Numbered from the stretch's first letter, positions 9,173 through 18,478 are shown. The stretch: DNA of 64,000 nt from Flavihumibacter fluminis (GCF_021491375.1 NZ_JAKEVY010000001.1:620001-684000), one strand, 5' to 3'. The notes: generated by a model from the sequence alone, not told the origin. Program-made: numbers and translations.

Positions 9173-10468
9173 TTATCTAGCTTTCACCCTGAAAACGCCC
9201 CGGATCGGCAATGAAAAGTCATCGTCGCAATCACGGTTCCTGTAAACCCTGCCATTAAATTCACCCTGGATAAAGGTTACACCATCTTCTTCTATCACTT
9301 CTGCTGCTACAGCACCAGGTGATGCCACATCGTCGCAGGCATGTGTAGAGATATATCCATCAGTCAGGGTCAGTACATATCCCATCACACCCGTACCGTC
9401 TTTTAGGTCCTGGTTCCAGGGATACACCCTGCTTTTCAGTTCCGCTCCCACCCCCATCATGAGCGATATACTCGGAGTACCACTGGAGGTTTTATGGGCG
9501 CCCACCACAGACAGAATGCCATCCTGATGCACAAAATAATGAGCGGGAAAATTGATTTCGTCATTCCCGGCTGTTGCAATAAAATAAGTCTCCTGATAAA
9601 AACGTACTCTTTTGTAAATCTGTAATTGTTGTGAAAGCCGGATTCGGGGAAGTGTATCTTCTGGTACAACCCTGTTTAAATCGACTGAAATCGTCACATT
9701 TGCGGCACCATTAACCTGGACTGGCGCTTTGAACGTTGCTCCTGACTTATCCTCTTTCACAGAGAGTTCTCCTTGTCCGGTCAACATCCAGTTGGATAAT
9801 TTGTTTTTATCATTCAACGGTCTGCTCTTACCAATTGCCCGTTCTTTATGTTCAGGTGCCAGCAGGTAAGTATCAGCAATTTTGATACTTAGCTTTGATT
9901 CTGCACCAGCTTTTACCTCATCCGGATCAGCAGTTAACCGGAACAGTGCAAAGGGTGCCCAATCCGAAAATCGGTTTGTCGTAACCGTTAGTTTCCGATT
10001 GGCAGCATCCAGGCTGGTTTCAGTCATAAATGACCATACCCCATCATTTTTCTGATAGGCAAGGAAGAGCGCATCTTCAGCAGTTCCGGCAACATCCTCT
10101 TCAGAATAGGTATAGATCAGTTCAATGGGTTTACCTAACGATAGTTCCTCCGGTAATAATCGATAGGCTGTCAACCGGCCACCGGGCAGGGTGTTTTCTA
10201 TGGGTTGAATACTAATTACGGTACCTGCTGAAACGGCACCTGCAGGCAGTTTCAAGAGGAGTTTACCATCGGCAGATTTTAATTCACCACCGGAAGCAGG
10301 GATGGTCGAACTTACCGGATTGCCCAAAGCAGTTCCACGTGGTCTTATTTCAGGAGTGGGCATGATGGCACCGGGACCTTCATTTTCCCGATTGCAGGAT
10401 GCATATGAAAATAGCAGTAGCAGTGCTGAATTGATCAGCAGGTAAAAAAGCCGGGATCTTGTTTTCAT
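9173..10468 (-). CDS. secreted lipoprotein with ZU5-like region, function unknown
   Basis: The 431-residue protein starts MKTRSRLFYLLIN and has a lipoprotein signal ending at the Cys of YASCNRENEG, so it is probably anchored in the outer membrane. After a Pro/Thr-rich linker, residues ~45-180 resemble the ZU5-type fold: SSTIPASGGELKSADGKL, LKLPAGAVSAGTVISI and FSDWAPFAL. The rest is beta-rich and unrecognised. The ATG at 10468 fits better than one five codons upstream, because it leaves 1 base to the preceding gene's stop. It is the second gene of a two-lipoprotein operon. Confidence 0.65.
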   Translation of the reverse strand: MKTRSRLFYLLINSALLLLFSYASCNRENEGPGAIMPTPEIRPRGTALGNPVSSTIPASGGELKSADGKLLLKLPAGAVSAGTVISIQPIENTLPGGRLTAYRLLPEELSLGKPIELIYTYSEEDVAGTAEDALFLAYQKNDGVWSFMTETSLDAANRKLTVTTNRFSDWAPFALFRLTADPDEVKAGAESKLSIKIADTYLLAPEHKERAIGKSRPLNDKNKLSNWMLTGQGELSVKEDKSGATFKAPVQVNGAANVTISVDLNRVVPEDTLPRIRLSQQLQIYKRVRFYQETYFIATAGNDEINFPAHYFVHQDGILSVVGAHKTSSGTPSISLMMGVGAELKSRVYPWNQDLKDGTGVMGYVLTLTDGYISTHACDDVASPGAVAAEVIEEDGVTFIQGEFNGRVYRNRDCDDDFSLPIRGVFRVKAR

Positions 10469-10469
10469 A

Positions 10470-11471
10470 TCAGGGCATTTCAATTTTTACATCAATGGAT
10501 CTCCAGTTGCCGGTATAGGCGGCGGTGCTGCTTGCCTGGGCGCCATCCGGATTAAACCATATAGTTGTGGAACCTACTGACTGCTTGGGTGACAAACCAA
10601 AACTGGAACTGGCATAGGGACCAATCTCTTTCAAGCGAAGGTCTCCACCACCAACAAGGCGCGCAGAAATTTTATAGCGGCCGACCGGTATATTAACGAT
10701 TGTAAAATTGAGATTAGCTGTTTTCTTTCTGATTACAATCGTTTTTCGTTCTGCAGCGTGAAACAGCCATTCTTCGGGTTCAAGCCGGAGTTCAAATTCA
10801 GCACCTTCCAGTAGTGCACCGGCAGGTGCCCATATATCGCCAGGTTCTTTGGTATCGTAACTGATGAATATGCTTCCGCCAAAATAGTTGCGTCCAAACC
10901 AGGGCTTTTCACTGACGGCATCTGATTTACCTCTGCCGTAGGGAAGTAAGACAAAGTTTTTTACCACTCCGGCTTCAGATGCAAATGAATTCAGTGTTGA
11001 ATCGGCAGGAAATAAACCAATGGCTGCTCTGCCGGCGCCGTAATCAATGGTATAAGCTGCAGAGAAAAATTCTGCTGTACCGAATGGTATGGTGAATTCA
11101 TAATATCCTTTGTCATTGGTAACACCAGTACCATTAGAATAAACACCACCTACAACCGAAGAGCGAATACCAATATGTGCTCCGGCAACTGGTCTGCCAT
11201 AACTGTCCTTTACATACCCAAGGGCTTTTCCTGGTTTAACTGATAGCGATTTGAATGCAGGCAATGGCTTGCGCTGATTGCCCATCACATTTACATGATC
11301 TGCATTTTCGGAAAGCAAAAAACTGGCGGTTGTTTGCGGCAATGCGCTGAAGGCGAGTTCCTCAAGAATCCTATCGGTAGGCTCGGGATCAGGACCTTCG
11401 TTTTCTTTTTCTGTGGTACAGGCGTACAGGGTAATGACACCCAGGAGTACCAGGGGGATAAGGTGTTTCAT
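10470..11471 (-). CDS. lipoprotein with carboxypeptidase-regulatory-like domain
   Basis: The 333-residue lipoprotein has a signal MKHLIPLVLLGVITLYAC with the lipid-modified Cys at residue 18. A Pro/Glu linker follows, then a carboxypeptidase-D regulatory-like beta-sandwich at ~75-150 (LGYVKDSYGRPVAGAHIGI and VTNDKGYYEFTIPFG). The C-terminal half is beta-rich and unassigned. Its stop is 1 base before the start of the ZU5-like lipoprotein, and both carry the tail NEGPxP after the lipid Cys, so they are probably expressed and located together. AGGCAA-N3-TTGCCT (11489-11503) lies in the leader. Function unknown. Confidence 0.65.
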   Translation of the reverse strand: MKHLIPLVLLGVITLYACTTEKENEGPDPEPTDRILEELAFSALPQTTASFLLSENADHVNVMGNQRKPLPAFKSLSVKPGKALGYVKDSYGRPVAGAHIGIRSSVVGGVYSNGTGVTNDKGYYEFTIPFGTAEFFSAAYTIDYGAGRAAIGLFPADSTLNSFASEAGVVKNFVLLPYGRGKSDAVSEKPWFGRNYFGGSIFISYDTKEPGDIWAPAGALLEGAEFELRLEPEEWLFHAAERKTIVIRKKTANLNFTIVNIPVGRYKISARLVGGGDLRLKEIGPYASSSFGLSPKQSVGSTTIWFNPDGAQASSTAAYTGNWRSIDVKIEMP

Positions 11472-11595
11472 GAAAGCAAATTGCAGCAGGCAAAACTTGC
11501 CTCCATGTAAAATCCGACAAGTTGCAAATAGAACCGACGGGTAACGAAGACTTCCATAAATTCAGTACATTGATAGTTCAAACTCCCGATGAAAT

Positions 11596-12297
11596 ATGAT
11601 CACCATAGACAACTACCTGGATAGCCATTTTATTCATCGTAGTAACTGGCTAAGAGCTGCAGTACTGGGTGCAAACGATGGAATTATTTCTATTTCAAGT
11701 CTGGCCATTGGTGTGGCAACCGCAAGCACCGAAAGGGATCCTATTCTGCTGGCAACCATTGCTGGACTTGTGGCTGGGGCGCTATCAATGGCAGCGGGGG
11801 AATATGTTTCAGTAAGTTCACAAACCGATATTGAAAAAGCAGATATTGAAAGAGAAAAGCTTGAATTGGAACAAATGCCCGAAACCGAATTATCCATCCT
11901 TGCCCAGATCTATGAAAAGCGGGGGTTGAAAAAAGAAACCGCCTTACAAGTGGCGAAAGAGTTGACAGCAGCGGATGCGTTGGGCGCACATATCCGTGAC
12001 GAGTTAGGCATCAATGAAATTAGCCAGGCAAAGCCGATCCAGGCAGCCCTGGCATCCGGTGCGGCATTTACAGCCGGAGGTATCCTGCCACTATTGGTAA
12101 CACTCTTTGCACCGGTCTCCAATATGGAATACTTCCTATATGGTTTTACGATGCTTTCCCTGATTATCCTTGGAGCCGTTTCCGCCAAAACAGGCGGATC
12201 AAGCATCAGTAAAGCGATCATTCGGATTGTTATCTGGGGAACAATTGCCATGGTATTATCAGCAGCGGTTGGATATATGTTTGGGGTACAGGTGTAG
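11596..12297 (+). CDS. VIT1/CCC1 family transporter
   Basis: The 233-residue membrane protein belongs to the vacuolar iron transporter family (Fe2+/Mn2+ export in known members). The first helix carries LRAAVLGANDGIISISSLAIGVATA (residues 20-44), the family signature with Asp and Asn in the membrane. The cytoplasmic insert EREKLELEQMPETELSILAQIYEKRGL (about 79-106) is the short metal-binding domain, rich in Glu. Three further helices follow. It is a single gene ending at a strong terminator. Bacterial homologues protect against metal overload, which is likely here but not proven. Confidence 0.88.
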   Translation: MITIDNYLDSHFIHRSNWLRAAVLGANDGIISISSLAIGVATASTERDPILLATIAGLVAGALSMAAGEYVSVSSQTDIEKADIEREKLELEQMPETELSILAQIYEKRGLKKETALQVAKELTAADALGAHIRDELGINEISQAKPIQAALASGAAFTAGGILPLLVTLFAPVSNMEYFLYGFTMLSLIILGAVSAKTGGSSISKAIIRIVIWGTIAMVLSAAVGYMFGVQV

Positions 12298-12316
12298 GGC
12301 CTGATTTGACCCAACT

Positions 12317-12350
12317 AAAAATCCCCCGACAAATGTCGGGGGATTTTTTT
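12317..12350. terminator. bidirectional intrinsic terminator
   Basis: AAAATCCCCCGACA pairs with TGTCGGGGGATTTT across a tiny loop. A T-run follows on the plus strand (12344-12350) and a shorter one on the minus strand. It ends the VIT-family gene from the left and tRNA-Leu from the right. Confidence 0.92.
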
Positions 12351-12352
12351 CG

Positions 12353-12434
12353 TGCCCAGGACTGGATTCGAACCAGCACACCTCGCGGCGCCGCCACCTG
12401 AAGACGGTGCGTCTACCAATTTCGCCACCTGGGC
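12353..12434 (-). tRNA. tRNA-Leu (anticodon CAG)
   Basis: The minus strand folds as a type II tRNA of 82 bases. The acceptor stem is GCCCAGG with CCTGGGC and discriminator A. The D arm holds AATTGGTAGAC, and the anticodon stem CCGTC/GGCGG encloses TTCAGGT, giving anticodon CAG. A long variable arm CGCC-GCGA-GGTG is typical of Leu, and the T arm is GCTGG-TTCGAAT-CCAGT. The CCA end is not encoded. A promoter lies upstream and a terminator directly downstream. Confidence 0.96.
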
Positions 12435-12458
12435 ATCCGTTTGATGTTTAACGGGGAG

Positions 12459-12488
12459 CAAATATAGGAAATCAAGGATTCCTTCCAA
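12459..12488 (-). promoter_or_regulatory. promoter of tRNA-Leu (Bacteroidota -33/-7 type)
   Basis: On the minus strand TTG (12488-12486) is followed after 19 bases by TATATTTG (12466-12459), a perfect match to TTG-N17-23-TAnnTTTG. It lies 24 bases before the mature tRNA 5' end. It is the clearest promoter in the window and supports the assignment to Bacteroidota. Confidence 0.8.
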
Positions 12489-12545
12489 AAAATCAATGTC
12501 CGTTTCAAAACTTTTTTTCATCCCATCACTCCGCCGCGGCGGATG

Positions 12546-13472
12546 TTACCCGACCGGTGAATTGGATTTCCAGCCAATCATCGTTACACCCAGCACAACC
12601 AGCACAGTTCCCAGGATCTGTGGGCCATGCACCGGTTCACCAAGAAAAAAATAGGCCTGGGCAATGGTGGAAACCGGACCAATGGAGGAAATGATCGCAG
12701 CATTATTGCTGCCAATCCGCTTCATACCGGCAGTCAGAAAAAAAGAGGGCAATACCGTGGCAAAAATTGCCAACATTACCCCGAATTGAACCTTCTCTCC
12801 TGTCCAGTCGAATCCACCTATGCCCTTCTCAACCAGGTAATGTAAAAAGATTCCGCCTGATGCCGCTAACATGGCATACGCGTTAAACCGAGTTGCACCC
12901 ACTTTGGGTATCATTCGCCCACTTCCGGCCAGGTAACCGGCATAGGTAATCGCACATATAAAAATCATAAGGGAGCCGAAAAAGAAACCCTCCTTTCCAT
13001 AGTCAATCTGCAATTCACCATAATAGGCAATGCCAATTCCCAGGTAGGTAATCAGCAATGCCCAGCCCTGCCTCCTGCTCAGGTTCTGCCGAAATAAGAA
13101 ATAATTAATGAATGCCGTAAAACTGGGATATAAAAACAGGATCAACCGCTCCAATGCGGCAGAAATAAATTGAAGCCCGATAAAATCAAACCAACTGCTG
13201 GCATAATAACCCAGCAATCCGCAAATAACTACCCACATCCAATCCCGCCTCGAAACCGGCGTACCCCCCTCCTGCCGGCTGTTCCACCAGGCCACCGCAA
13301 CAAAAAAAGGCACCGAAAACAACATGCGCAACATCAGCAGGCTGATCGCATCAATCTGCACTTCGCGATAAGCCAGCTTCACCATTACGGCCTTTGTCGA
13401 AAACAAGACTGCACCGGCAAAGGTCAATACAAACCCCCACCAGTGCAGTTGCTTATGTGCTCCAGTTCCCAC
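12546..13472 (-). CDS. EamA/DMT family transporter
   Basis: The 308-residue protein has ten predicted membrane helices in two EamA repeats (about 10-145 and 155-300). It is of the drug/metabolite transporter superfamily, whose members export amino acids, nucleotides or small metabolites. The second repeat ends in GPVSTIAQAYFFLGEPVHGPQILG, the classic EamA signature. The start is GTG directly after the dapD stop codon (no gap), so it is probably co-transcribed with dapD. Substrate unknown; a role with lysine or diaminopimelate would be a guess from position only. Confidence 0.85.
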   Translation of the reverse strand: MGTGAHKQLHWWGFVLTFAGAVLFSTKAVMVKLAYREVQIDAISLLMLRMLFSVPFFVAVAWWNSRQEGGTPVSRRDWMWVVICGLLGYYASSWFDFIGLQFISAALERLILFLYPSFTAFINYFLFRQNLSRRQGWALLITYLGIGIAYYGELQIDYGKEGFFFGSLMIFICAITYAGYLAGSGRMIPKVGATRFNAYAMLAASGGIFLHYLVEKGIGGFDWTGEKVQFGVMLAIFATVLPSFFLTAGMKRIGSNNAAIISSIGPVSTIAQAYFFLGEPVHGPQILGTVLVVLGVTMIGWKSNSPVG

Positions 13473-14285
13473 TTAAACGCTCACGTTGAAATCACGCAGC
13501 GCATCGTTCAGGCTGGTTTTTAAATCGGTACTTGGTTTCCGCTGTCCAATGATCAGCGCACAGCTCACCTGGTATTCTCCTGCTGCAAATTTCTTGGTAT
13601 AAGAACCCGGAATCACAACACTTCGGGCTGGCACTCTTCCCTTGAATTCGATAGGTTCTGGACCACTTACATCAATGATCTTGGTGCTCTGAGTTAATAC
13701 TACGTTCGCGCCCAGTACAGCTTCTTTCTCCACGATAACACCCTCCACTACAATACAACGGGATCCTATGAAACAACCATCTTCAATGATCACAGGAGCT
13801 GCCTGTAAAGGCTCCAGTACACCCCCAATTCCAACACCGCCACTCAGGTGTACGCCTTTACCAATCTGTGCGCAACTCCCCACGGTTGCCCAGGTATCCA
13901 CCATGGTGCCTTCATCTACATAGGCACCGATGTTTACATAACTTGGCATCATCACTACATTGCGACCCAGGAAAGCGCCATAGCGGGCGATAGCATGCGG
14001 TACGGCACGAACTCCCAGTGATGCATAGTTTTTCTTCAGCAACATCTTATCGTAAAACTCAAAGGGTCCAAGTTCGTAGGTCTGCATCTGCTGAATGCCG
14101 AAGTACATCAGGATGGCCTGTTTCACCCACTCATTCACTACCCATCCATTCTCACCCGGACTCGCCACACGAAGACGACCTTTATCCACTTCTTCGATTA
14201 CGGCACGAACCGCATCTGCATAATCTGCTTCTTTGAGCAGTTCCCGGTTGCCCCAGGCTTCCTGAATCATTGCTTGTAAAGACAT
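13473..14285 (-). CDS. dapD: tetrahydrodipicolinate N-succinyltransferase
   Basis: The 270-residue enzyme succinylates tetrahydrodipicolinate in the diaminopimelate/lysine branch, feeding peptidoglycan synthesis. It carries the left-handed beta-helix hexapeptide repeats (roughly 105-220: RNVVMMPSYVNIGAYVDEGT, GSCAQIGKGVHLSGGVGIGG), and the C-terminal RKPSTDLKTSLNDALRDF typical of DapD. The start MSLQAMIQEAWGNRELL (ATG at 14285) matches family N-termini; upstream residues do not. dapB lies 6 kb away on the other strand, so the pathway genes are not in one operon. Confidence 0.95.
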   Translation of the reverse strand: MSLQAMIQEAWGNRELLKEADYADAVRAVIEEVDKGRLRVASPGENGWVVNEWVKQAILMYFGIQQMQTYELGPFEFYDKMLLKKNYASLGVRAVPHAIARYGAFLGRNVVMMPSYVNIGAYVDEGTMVDTWATVGSCAQIGKGVHLSGGVGIGGVLEPLQAAPVIIEDGCFIGSRCIVVEGVIVEKEAVLGANVVLTQSTKIIDVSGPEPIEFKGRVPARSVVIPGSYTKKFAAGEYQVSCALIIGQRKPSTDLKTSLNDALRDFNVSV

Positions 14286-14303
14286 CGGTAAAGAAAATTT
14301 TTG

Positions 14304-14311
14304 CAAACATA
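14304..14311 (-). promoter_or_regulatory. -7 element (TATGTTTG) upstream of dapD
   Basis: On the minus strand TATGTTTG matches TAnnTTTG and ends 18 bases before the dapD ATG. No TTG occurs at the usual spacing, so only the -7 half is supported. Confidence 0.45.
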
Positions 14312-14337
14312 GGGCAAATGAACGTTGCACGGCCTGC

Positions 14338-14931
14338 TTACAATATTCTTATGCCAACTCCCACCTGGAATCCTTTATTCTTCCAGGCCTCATTCACATC
14401 ACCTGAGCTGATATCATTAATATTGGTAAAGTATCTACCGGTAATATGAAAGCCGCCAAAATTCAGTTGCGCTCCACCTACTAAGGATACCACTCCGGCA
14501 TTAAAAGCATCACGCCCATTTTCCAGCAGATTCTTATCCTGGTTCAGTAATACTCCGAATTGTGGTCCCGCATGCAGGGAGAACCAATCCAGCAACCGAT
14601 AATTCAGCGTAATTGGAATAGCCAGGTAATTCAATTTCACTTCCTGCCGGTTGGAACCATTTGCCGGAAAATTAATGATGTCTTCAAAATCATCGGCAGT
14701 ACGTGTTCTGTATTCGGTCCACATTACCTCCGGTTGAATGAACCATTTTTTTCCTAATCCCACTTCCGCAAATCCGCCAAGCTGATAGCCATAATTGAAT
14801 TCATCTGTCATGGCTTTTCCATCTACCTTGGTCAAATTAGCACCGCCTTTAATTCCGAAATGGAGCCCCTGTGCCTGTGTTAAGGATACGGCCAACAAGG
14901 CCAATACGAGCAAACTGAGTTTGGATTTCAT
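14338..14931 (-). CDS. outer-membrane beta-barrel protein (porin family)
   Basis: The 197-residue protein has a signal peptide (MKSKLSLLVLALLAVSLTQAQG) followed by an eight-strand beta barrel of the OMP_b-brl_2 type: GLHFGIKGGANLTKVDGKAM, alternating strands, then the C-terminal strand KGFQVGVGIRIL. The ATG at 14929-14931 is chosen because it starts the signal peptide. Function unknown. It sits 52 bases upstream of dapD on the same strand. Confidence 0.82.
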   Translation of the reverse strand: MKSKLSLLVLALLAVSLTQAQGLHFGIKGGANLTKVDGKAMTDEFNYGYQLGGFAEVGLGKKWFIQPEVMWTEYRTRTADDFEDIINFPANGSNRQEVKLNYLAIPITLNYRLLDWFSLHAGPQFGVLLNQDKNLLENGRDAFNAGVVSLVGGAQLNFGGFHITGRYFTNINDISSGDVNEAWKNKGFQVGVGIRIL

Positions 14932-15038
14932 AACGTTGGTTTTGTGGAAAATTAGCGCCAATTGTATGCCAACGGCTATGCATGCCTGTTAAATAAAATG
15001 CAAACAAAACAGGATTAAACCTTTCACATTTGACTTGG

Positions 15039-16286
15039 TCAAACGAGCTCCAAAATCGTGATCTCCGGCAAAATGCCTACTCTACCCGGATAACCAATGA
15101 AGCCGAAGCCCCGGTTTACATAGAGTTTCTGACGATCGGTTTCATAGAGTCCGGCCCATTGCTTGTAAACATATTGCACCGGGCTCCACCTGAACCCGGG
15201 TAATTCAACGCCGAATTGCATCCCATGTGTATGGCCACTAAGTGTCAAATCAATATCAGGATAGGTTTCCCGCACTTCTGCATCCCAATGACTGGGATCA
15301 TGACTCATCAGGATCTTAAATGGATATTGTTCTGCTCCTTTGTACGCGTTGGAAAGATTTCCGTATTTCGGAAAATTTGCTTTCGCTCCCCAGTTTTCAA
15401 TTCCAAGCAATGCGATTTTTTCGCCTTCCCGCTCCAGCACCACATGTTCATTCATTAATAACCGCCAGCCCATGTCTGCATGCAGCTGGATCAGATCAGC
15501 AAGATTCTGTTCCTTAGCGGCTCTTGATTCCCATTGATAATAATCGCCATAATCATGATTTCCTAAAACGGAATACACCCCAAGCGGGGCCTTCAGTTTT
15601 GAAAAGATCTCTTTGTAAGGCTCCATTTCCACCGCACGATCATTCACCAGATCACCGGTAAATAAAATGATATCAGGATTCAATTGCTGAATGCGATCCA
15701 CTCCTTTCTGCACGGCTACGGGATCAGTAAAACTTCCGCTATGGATATCGCTGATCTGCAAAATCCGTAAGCCTTTGAATGCGGAGGGCAGGTTTCCATA
15801 GGACAATCGGTGACGCTTAACCGAATAATTGTATTTATTCGTAAAGCCGTACATAAACGTACCAAAAAGCGTAGATCCGGCAGCCAGTCCCAGCCAACTG
15901 AGGAAAGCAGAGCGACTGATTCCCTCCTCTTTTTCATCGGATGCAGCCCTTGCTTTGGGGATAACCTTGCCCGCTGTAAATTGTACACCTCTGCGGACAT
16001 CATCTACCAGGAAAAACACACTCGCTATTAACTTTGAGAAAAAGAGTCCGACAATGGTGGCAAATACATAAGAACGTACAGCCTTAGGCCAGTTATCTGC
16101 CCCCAGTTGGGGCATAAAAACAAAAACAACAGCCACTCCGATTGATACCACCCAGTACCCTATCAGCATGGCCTGCCGGGATCGTACTGACCAACCCTGG
16201 GTTACATGGCGTAAAACCTGGAATACGTAAAAATCAAGGATCAGCAGGAATACCAGGATCACCCATATCATGCCCGAACTTCTCAT
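15039..16286 (-). CDS. membrane-anchored metallophosphoesterase (YaeI-like)
   Basis: The 415-residue protein has three or four N-terminal helices (1-100), a linker with another hydrophobic stretch near 150, then a calcineurin-like phosphoesterase domain facing outward. All metal motifs are present: QISDIHSG, FTGDLVND, LGNHDYGDYY, LMSHDPSHW and LSGHTHGMQFG. The best-known relatives include UDP-2,3-diacylglucosamine pyrophosphatase-like and generic phosphodiesterase enzymes; the substrate here cannot be read from sequence. It follows the FMN reductase gene by 9 bases on the same strand. Confidence 0.88.
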   Translation of the reverse strand: MRSSGMIWVILVFLLILDFYVFQVLRHVTQGWSVRSRQAMLIGYWVVSIGVAVVFVFMPQLGADNWPKAVRSYVFATIVGLFFSKLIASVFFLVDDVRRGVQFTAGKVIPKARAASDEKEEGISRSAFLSWLGLAAGSTLFGTFMYGFTNKYNYSVKRHRLSYGNLPSAFKGLRILQISDIHSGSFTDPVAVQKGVDRIQQLNPDIILFTGDLVNDRAVEMEPYKEIFSKLKAPLGVYSVLGNHDYGDYYQWESRAAKEQNLADLIQLHADMGWRLLMNEHVVLEREGEKIALLGIENWGAKANFPKYGNLSNAYKGAEQYPFKILMSHDPSHWDAEVRETYPDIDLTLSGHTHGMQFGVELPGFRWSPVQYVYKQWAGLYETDRQKLYVNRGFGFIGYPGRVGILPEITILELV

Positions 16287-16295
16287 ATAATCAGT

Positions 16296-16805
16296 TTAAA
16301 AAGCAATGAATTCATCTAGTTGCTGGTGGATGGCTTTCAGCGTAGGCTCGTCCTTGATGCTGCCATCCAGGTTCAGTAACACATTCACTACTGAAATTGG
16401 TAATTTATTATGATGCACCATCATTTTCAGGTAGTGCAGGATTCCGGTCAGGTGTTCCATACCCCTAAGGTTGCCGGCCCTTCCGGTTGAGACTCCAACC
16501 AGCAGGGCTTTTTTTCCCCACCAGCAGGACTGGATATCACTGCTGTCGAACAGCGATTTCAACACGCCGGGAATACTTCCATTGTATTCCGGAGAGATGA
16601 ATATGAATTTAGCGGTCGGAATCAGGAGACTTGTCTCCAGCTCGCGGATCTGTTCATTACGGGTACTGACATCTAAATTTTCCAGGCTCAGCAGTTTGGC
16701 CTCAATGCCTTTCTGAGCCAGGAGGTCTTTGTATTGCCAGGCAATTTTAAGCGTATTACTTCCGGTACGGTTGGTTCCTGATACAATGGTGTAGTTCGAA
16801 TTCAT
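16296..16805 (-). CDS. NADPH-dependent FMN reductase
   Basis: The 169-residue flavoprotein has the flavodoxin fold of the SsuE/azoreductase/chromate-reductase family. IVSGTNRTGSNTLKIA (phosphate loop, residues 6-21) and FIFISPEYNGSIPGVLKSLFD (SPEYNGS motif near 73-79) bind FMN, and LVGVSTGRAGNLRGMEHL follows. The start MNSNYTIVSG is preferred to one 12 codons upstream. It supplies reduced flavin or reduces quinones and azo compounds; the partner is unknown. Confidence 0.88.
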   Translation of the reverse strand: MNSNYTIVSGTNRTGSNTLKIAWQYKDLLAQKGIEAKLLSLENLDVSTRNEQIRELETSLLIPTAKFIFISPEYNGSIPGVLKSLFDSSDIQSCWWGKKALLVGVSTGRAGNLRGMEHLTGILHYLKMMVHHNKLPISVVNVLLNLDGSIKDEPTLKAIHQQLDEFIAF

Positions 16806-16878
16806 GATATGCTGCAAAAATCTGCCATTGATAACAAGCACCGCAGTGGTTTGTTCCGGTTATTTTAAGCCGAAACGT

Positions 16879-16886
16879 TATTTTTG
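16879..16886 (+). promoter_or_regulatory. -7 element (TATTTTTG) before the MBL-fold hydrolase gene
   Basis: TATTTTTG matches TAnnTTTG and lies 30 bases before the ATG at 16917. A TTG at 16851-16853 is 25 bases upstream, slightly beyond the usual spacing, so the assignment is tentative. Confidence 0.35.
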
Positions 16887-16916
16887 CTGTCCCTGGTCAA
16901 AAAAATAGTGCAGATT

Positions 16917-17597
16917 ATGCAATATACATATTATGGACATTCCTGTTTTTCAGTGGTGATCAACGGCAAACACCTGCTTTTTGATCCATTCATTACCTAT
17001 AATGAACTGGCAAAAGAAATCGACATAACTAGTATCAAAGCGGATTATATCCTGGTTTCCCATGGCCATGCTGATCACATTGCAGATTGCATTTCGATTG
17101 CCAACCGTACCGGCGCCAAAGTGATTACCAACTGGGAAATTCACGAATGGCTGAACAAAAATGGGGTAGCCAATACACACCCCATGAATACAGGAGGTTC
17201 CTGGGATTTTGGCGATTTTAGGGTAAGATGTACCGTAGCCCAGCACTCCAGCGGACTGCCGGATGGCTCTTATGGTGGTAACCCTATGGGCTTCATCGTT
17301 TACTCTGATGCCGGTAATTTTTATTATGCCGGTGATACTGCCTTAACCCTTGATATGCAATTAATTCCGCGATGGGCAAAACTTAATTTTGCGGTCTTGC
17401 CAATTGGCGACAATTTTACCATGAACGCCTCCGATGCCCTGGCCTGCGCTGAAATGATCCAGTGCCAGCAGGTTATTGGAGTCCATTACGATACTTTCGG
17501 ATTTATCAAAATTGATCACCAGGCCGCCCAGGACTTATTTTCCTACGGCGGCAAAAAATTGCACTTGGTTGCCATTGGTGAAAGTATTACGATTTAA
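16917..17597 (+). CDS. UPF0173-type metal-dependent hydrolase (MBL fold)
   Basis: The 226-residue protein is a compact metallo-beta-lactamase-fold hydrolase of the UPF0173/YtkL type. The start MQYTYYGHSCFSVV has the GHSCF block, VSHGHADHIAD is the HxHxDH zinc motif (about 53-63), and YYAGDTALTLDMQLI supplies the bridging Asp. GVHYDTFGFIKID gives the last His. The ATG at 16917 matches family N-termini. Its biological substrate is unknown. It lies upstream of parA on the same strand with a 36-base gap. Confidence 0.9.
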   Translation: MQYTYYGHSCFSVVINGKHLLFDPFITYNELAKEIDITSIKADYILVSHGHADHIADCISIANRTGAKVITNWEIHEWLNKNGVANTHPMNTGGSWDFGDFRVRCTVAQHSSGLPDGSYGGNPMGFIVYSDAGNFYYAGDTALTLDMQLIPRWAKLNFAVLPIGDNFTMNASDALACAEMIQCQQVIGVHYDTFGFIKIDHQAAQDLFSYGGKKLHLVAIGESITI

Positions 17598-17633
17598 TCC
17601 CATACCCGAAAACGAAGAACGAGGAACTGAATT

Positions 17634-18461
17634 ATGGCAAGAATCATAGGCGTAGCGAATCAAAAAGGTGGTGTAGGCAAAACCACCACAGCCATTAACC
17701 TGGCAGCGAGTTTTGCCGTACTGGAATTTCGTACCCTGCTGGTGGATGCTGATCCCCAGGCGAACAGTACTACCGGAACCGGGTTCGATCTGCATAATAT
17801 CACCCAGAGCCTGTACGACTGTATGGTAAATGGTACACCGATCCGGGATGTGATCCTGAAATCGGACATTCCTCACCTGGATGTAGTGCCATCGCATATC
17901 GACCTGGTAGGTGCAGAGATCGAGATGATCAATTATCCCAACCGGGAGAATGTATTAAAAGGTATCCTGGCACCGGTATTGGAAGACTATGATTTTATCG
18001 TGATTGATTGTTCCCCTTCGCTGGGACTTATCACAGTGAATGCATTAACTGCCGCCGATTCGGTGATCGTTCCTGTCCAAACTGAGTTTTTTGCACTGGA
18101 AGGATTGGGTAAATTGCTGAATACCATTAAAATTGTACAGAACCGGCTCAATCCGGAACTGGAAATTGAAGGTATCCTGATGACCATGTACGATGGTCGT
18201 TTGCGCTTATGCAACCAGGTAGTAAGTGAAGTTCGCCGCCATTTTGATGAACTGGTATTTAATACAATCGTACACAGGAACACCCGGATCAGTGAAGCGC
18301 CTTCCGTAGGAAAACCGGTTATTCTCTATGATGCTTACAGTAAAGGATCCGTAAACTACCTGAATCTTGCCAAAGAAATCCTCCAGAAAAACAATATGAC
18401 CCGCATCAGCCAGGAAGACCGCGTGATGGAAGAAGAAACCGAAGAAGGAGCAGAAGAGTAG
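17634..18461 (+). CDS. parA: chromosome partitioning ATPase ParA
   Basis: The 275-residue ATPase moves ParB-bound origin DNA during segregation. The deviant Walker A motif is KGGVGKTTT (residues 11-19, signature Lys11 and Lys16), DADPQANST near 39 is switch I, and [14 protein letters not shown] Walker B. The last ~20 residues ([11 protein letters not shown]) form a Glu-rich tail beyond the usual family end, encoded by purine-rich DNA that runs into the heptamer repeat before parB. parB follows, as in most chromosomal par loci. Confidence 0.95.
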   Translation: MARIIGVANQKGGVGKTTTAINLAASFAVLEFRTLLVDADPQANSTTGTGFDLHNITQSLYDCMVNGTPIRDVILKSDIPHLDVVPSHIDLVGAEIEMINYPNRENVLKGILAPVLEDYDFIVIDCSPSLGLITVNALTAADSVIVPVQTEFFALEGLGKLLNTIKIVQNRLNPELEIEGILMTMYDGRLRLCNQVVSEVRRHFDELVFNTIVHRNTRISEAPSVGKPVILYDAYSKGSVNYLNLAKEILQKNNMTRISQEDRVMEEETEEGAEE

Positions 18462-18478
18462 ATTTTTTGACTTTTGCC

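Noticed and set aside
12315-12521. Open frame on the minus strand over the tRNA region
   Set aside because: It runs through the tRNA-Leu, its promoter and the terminator; the frame is a by-product of structured RNA sequence.
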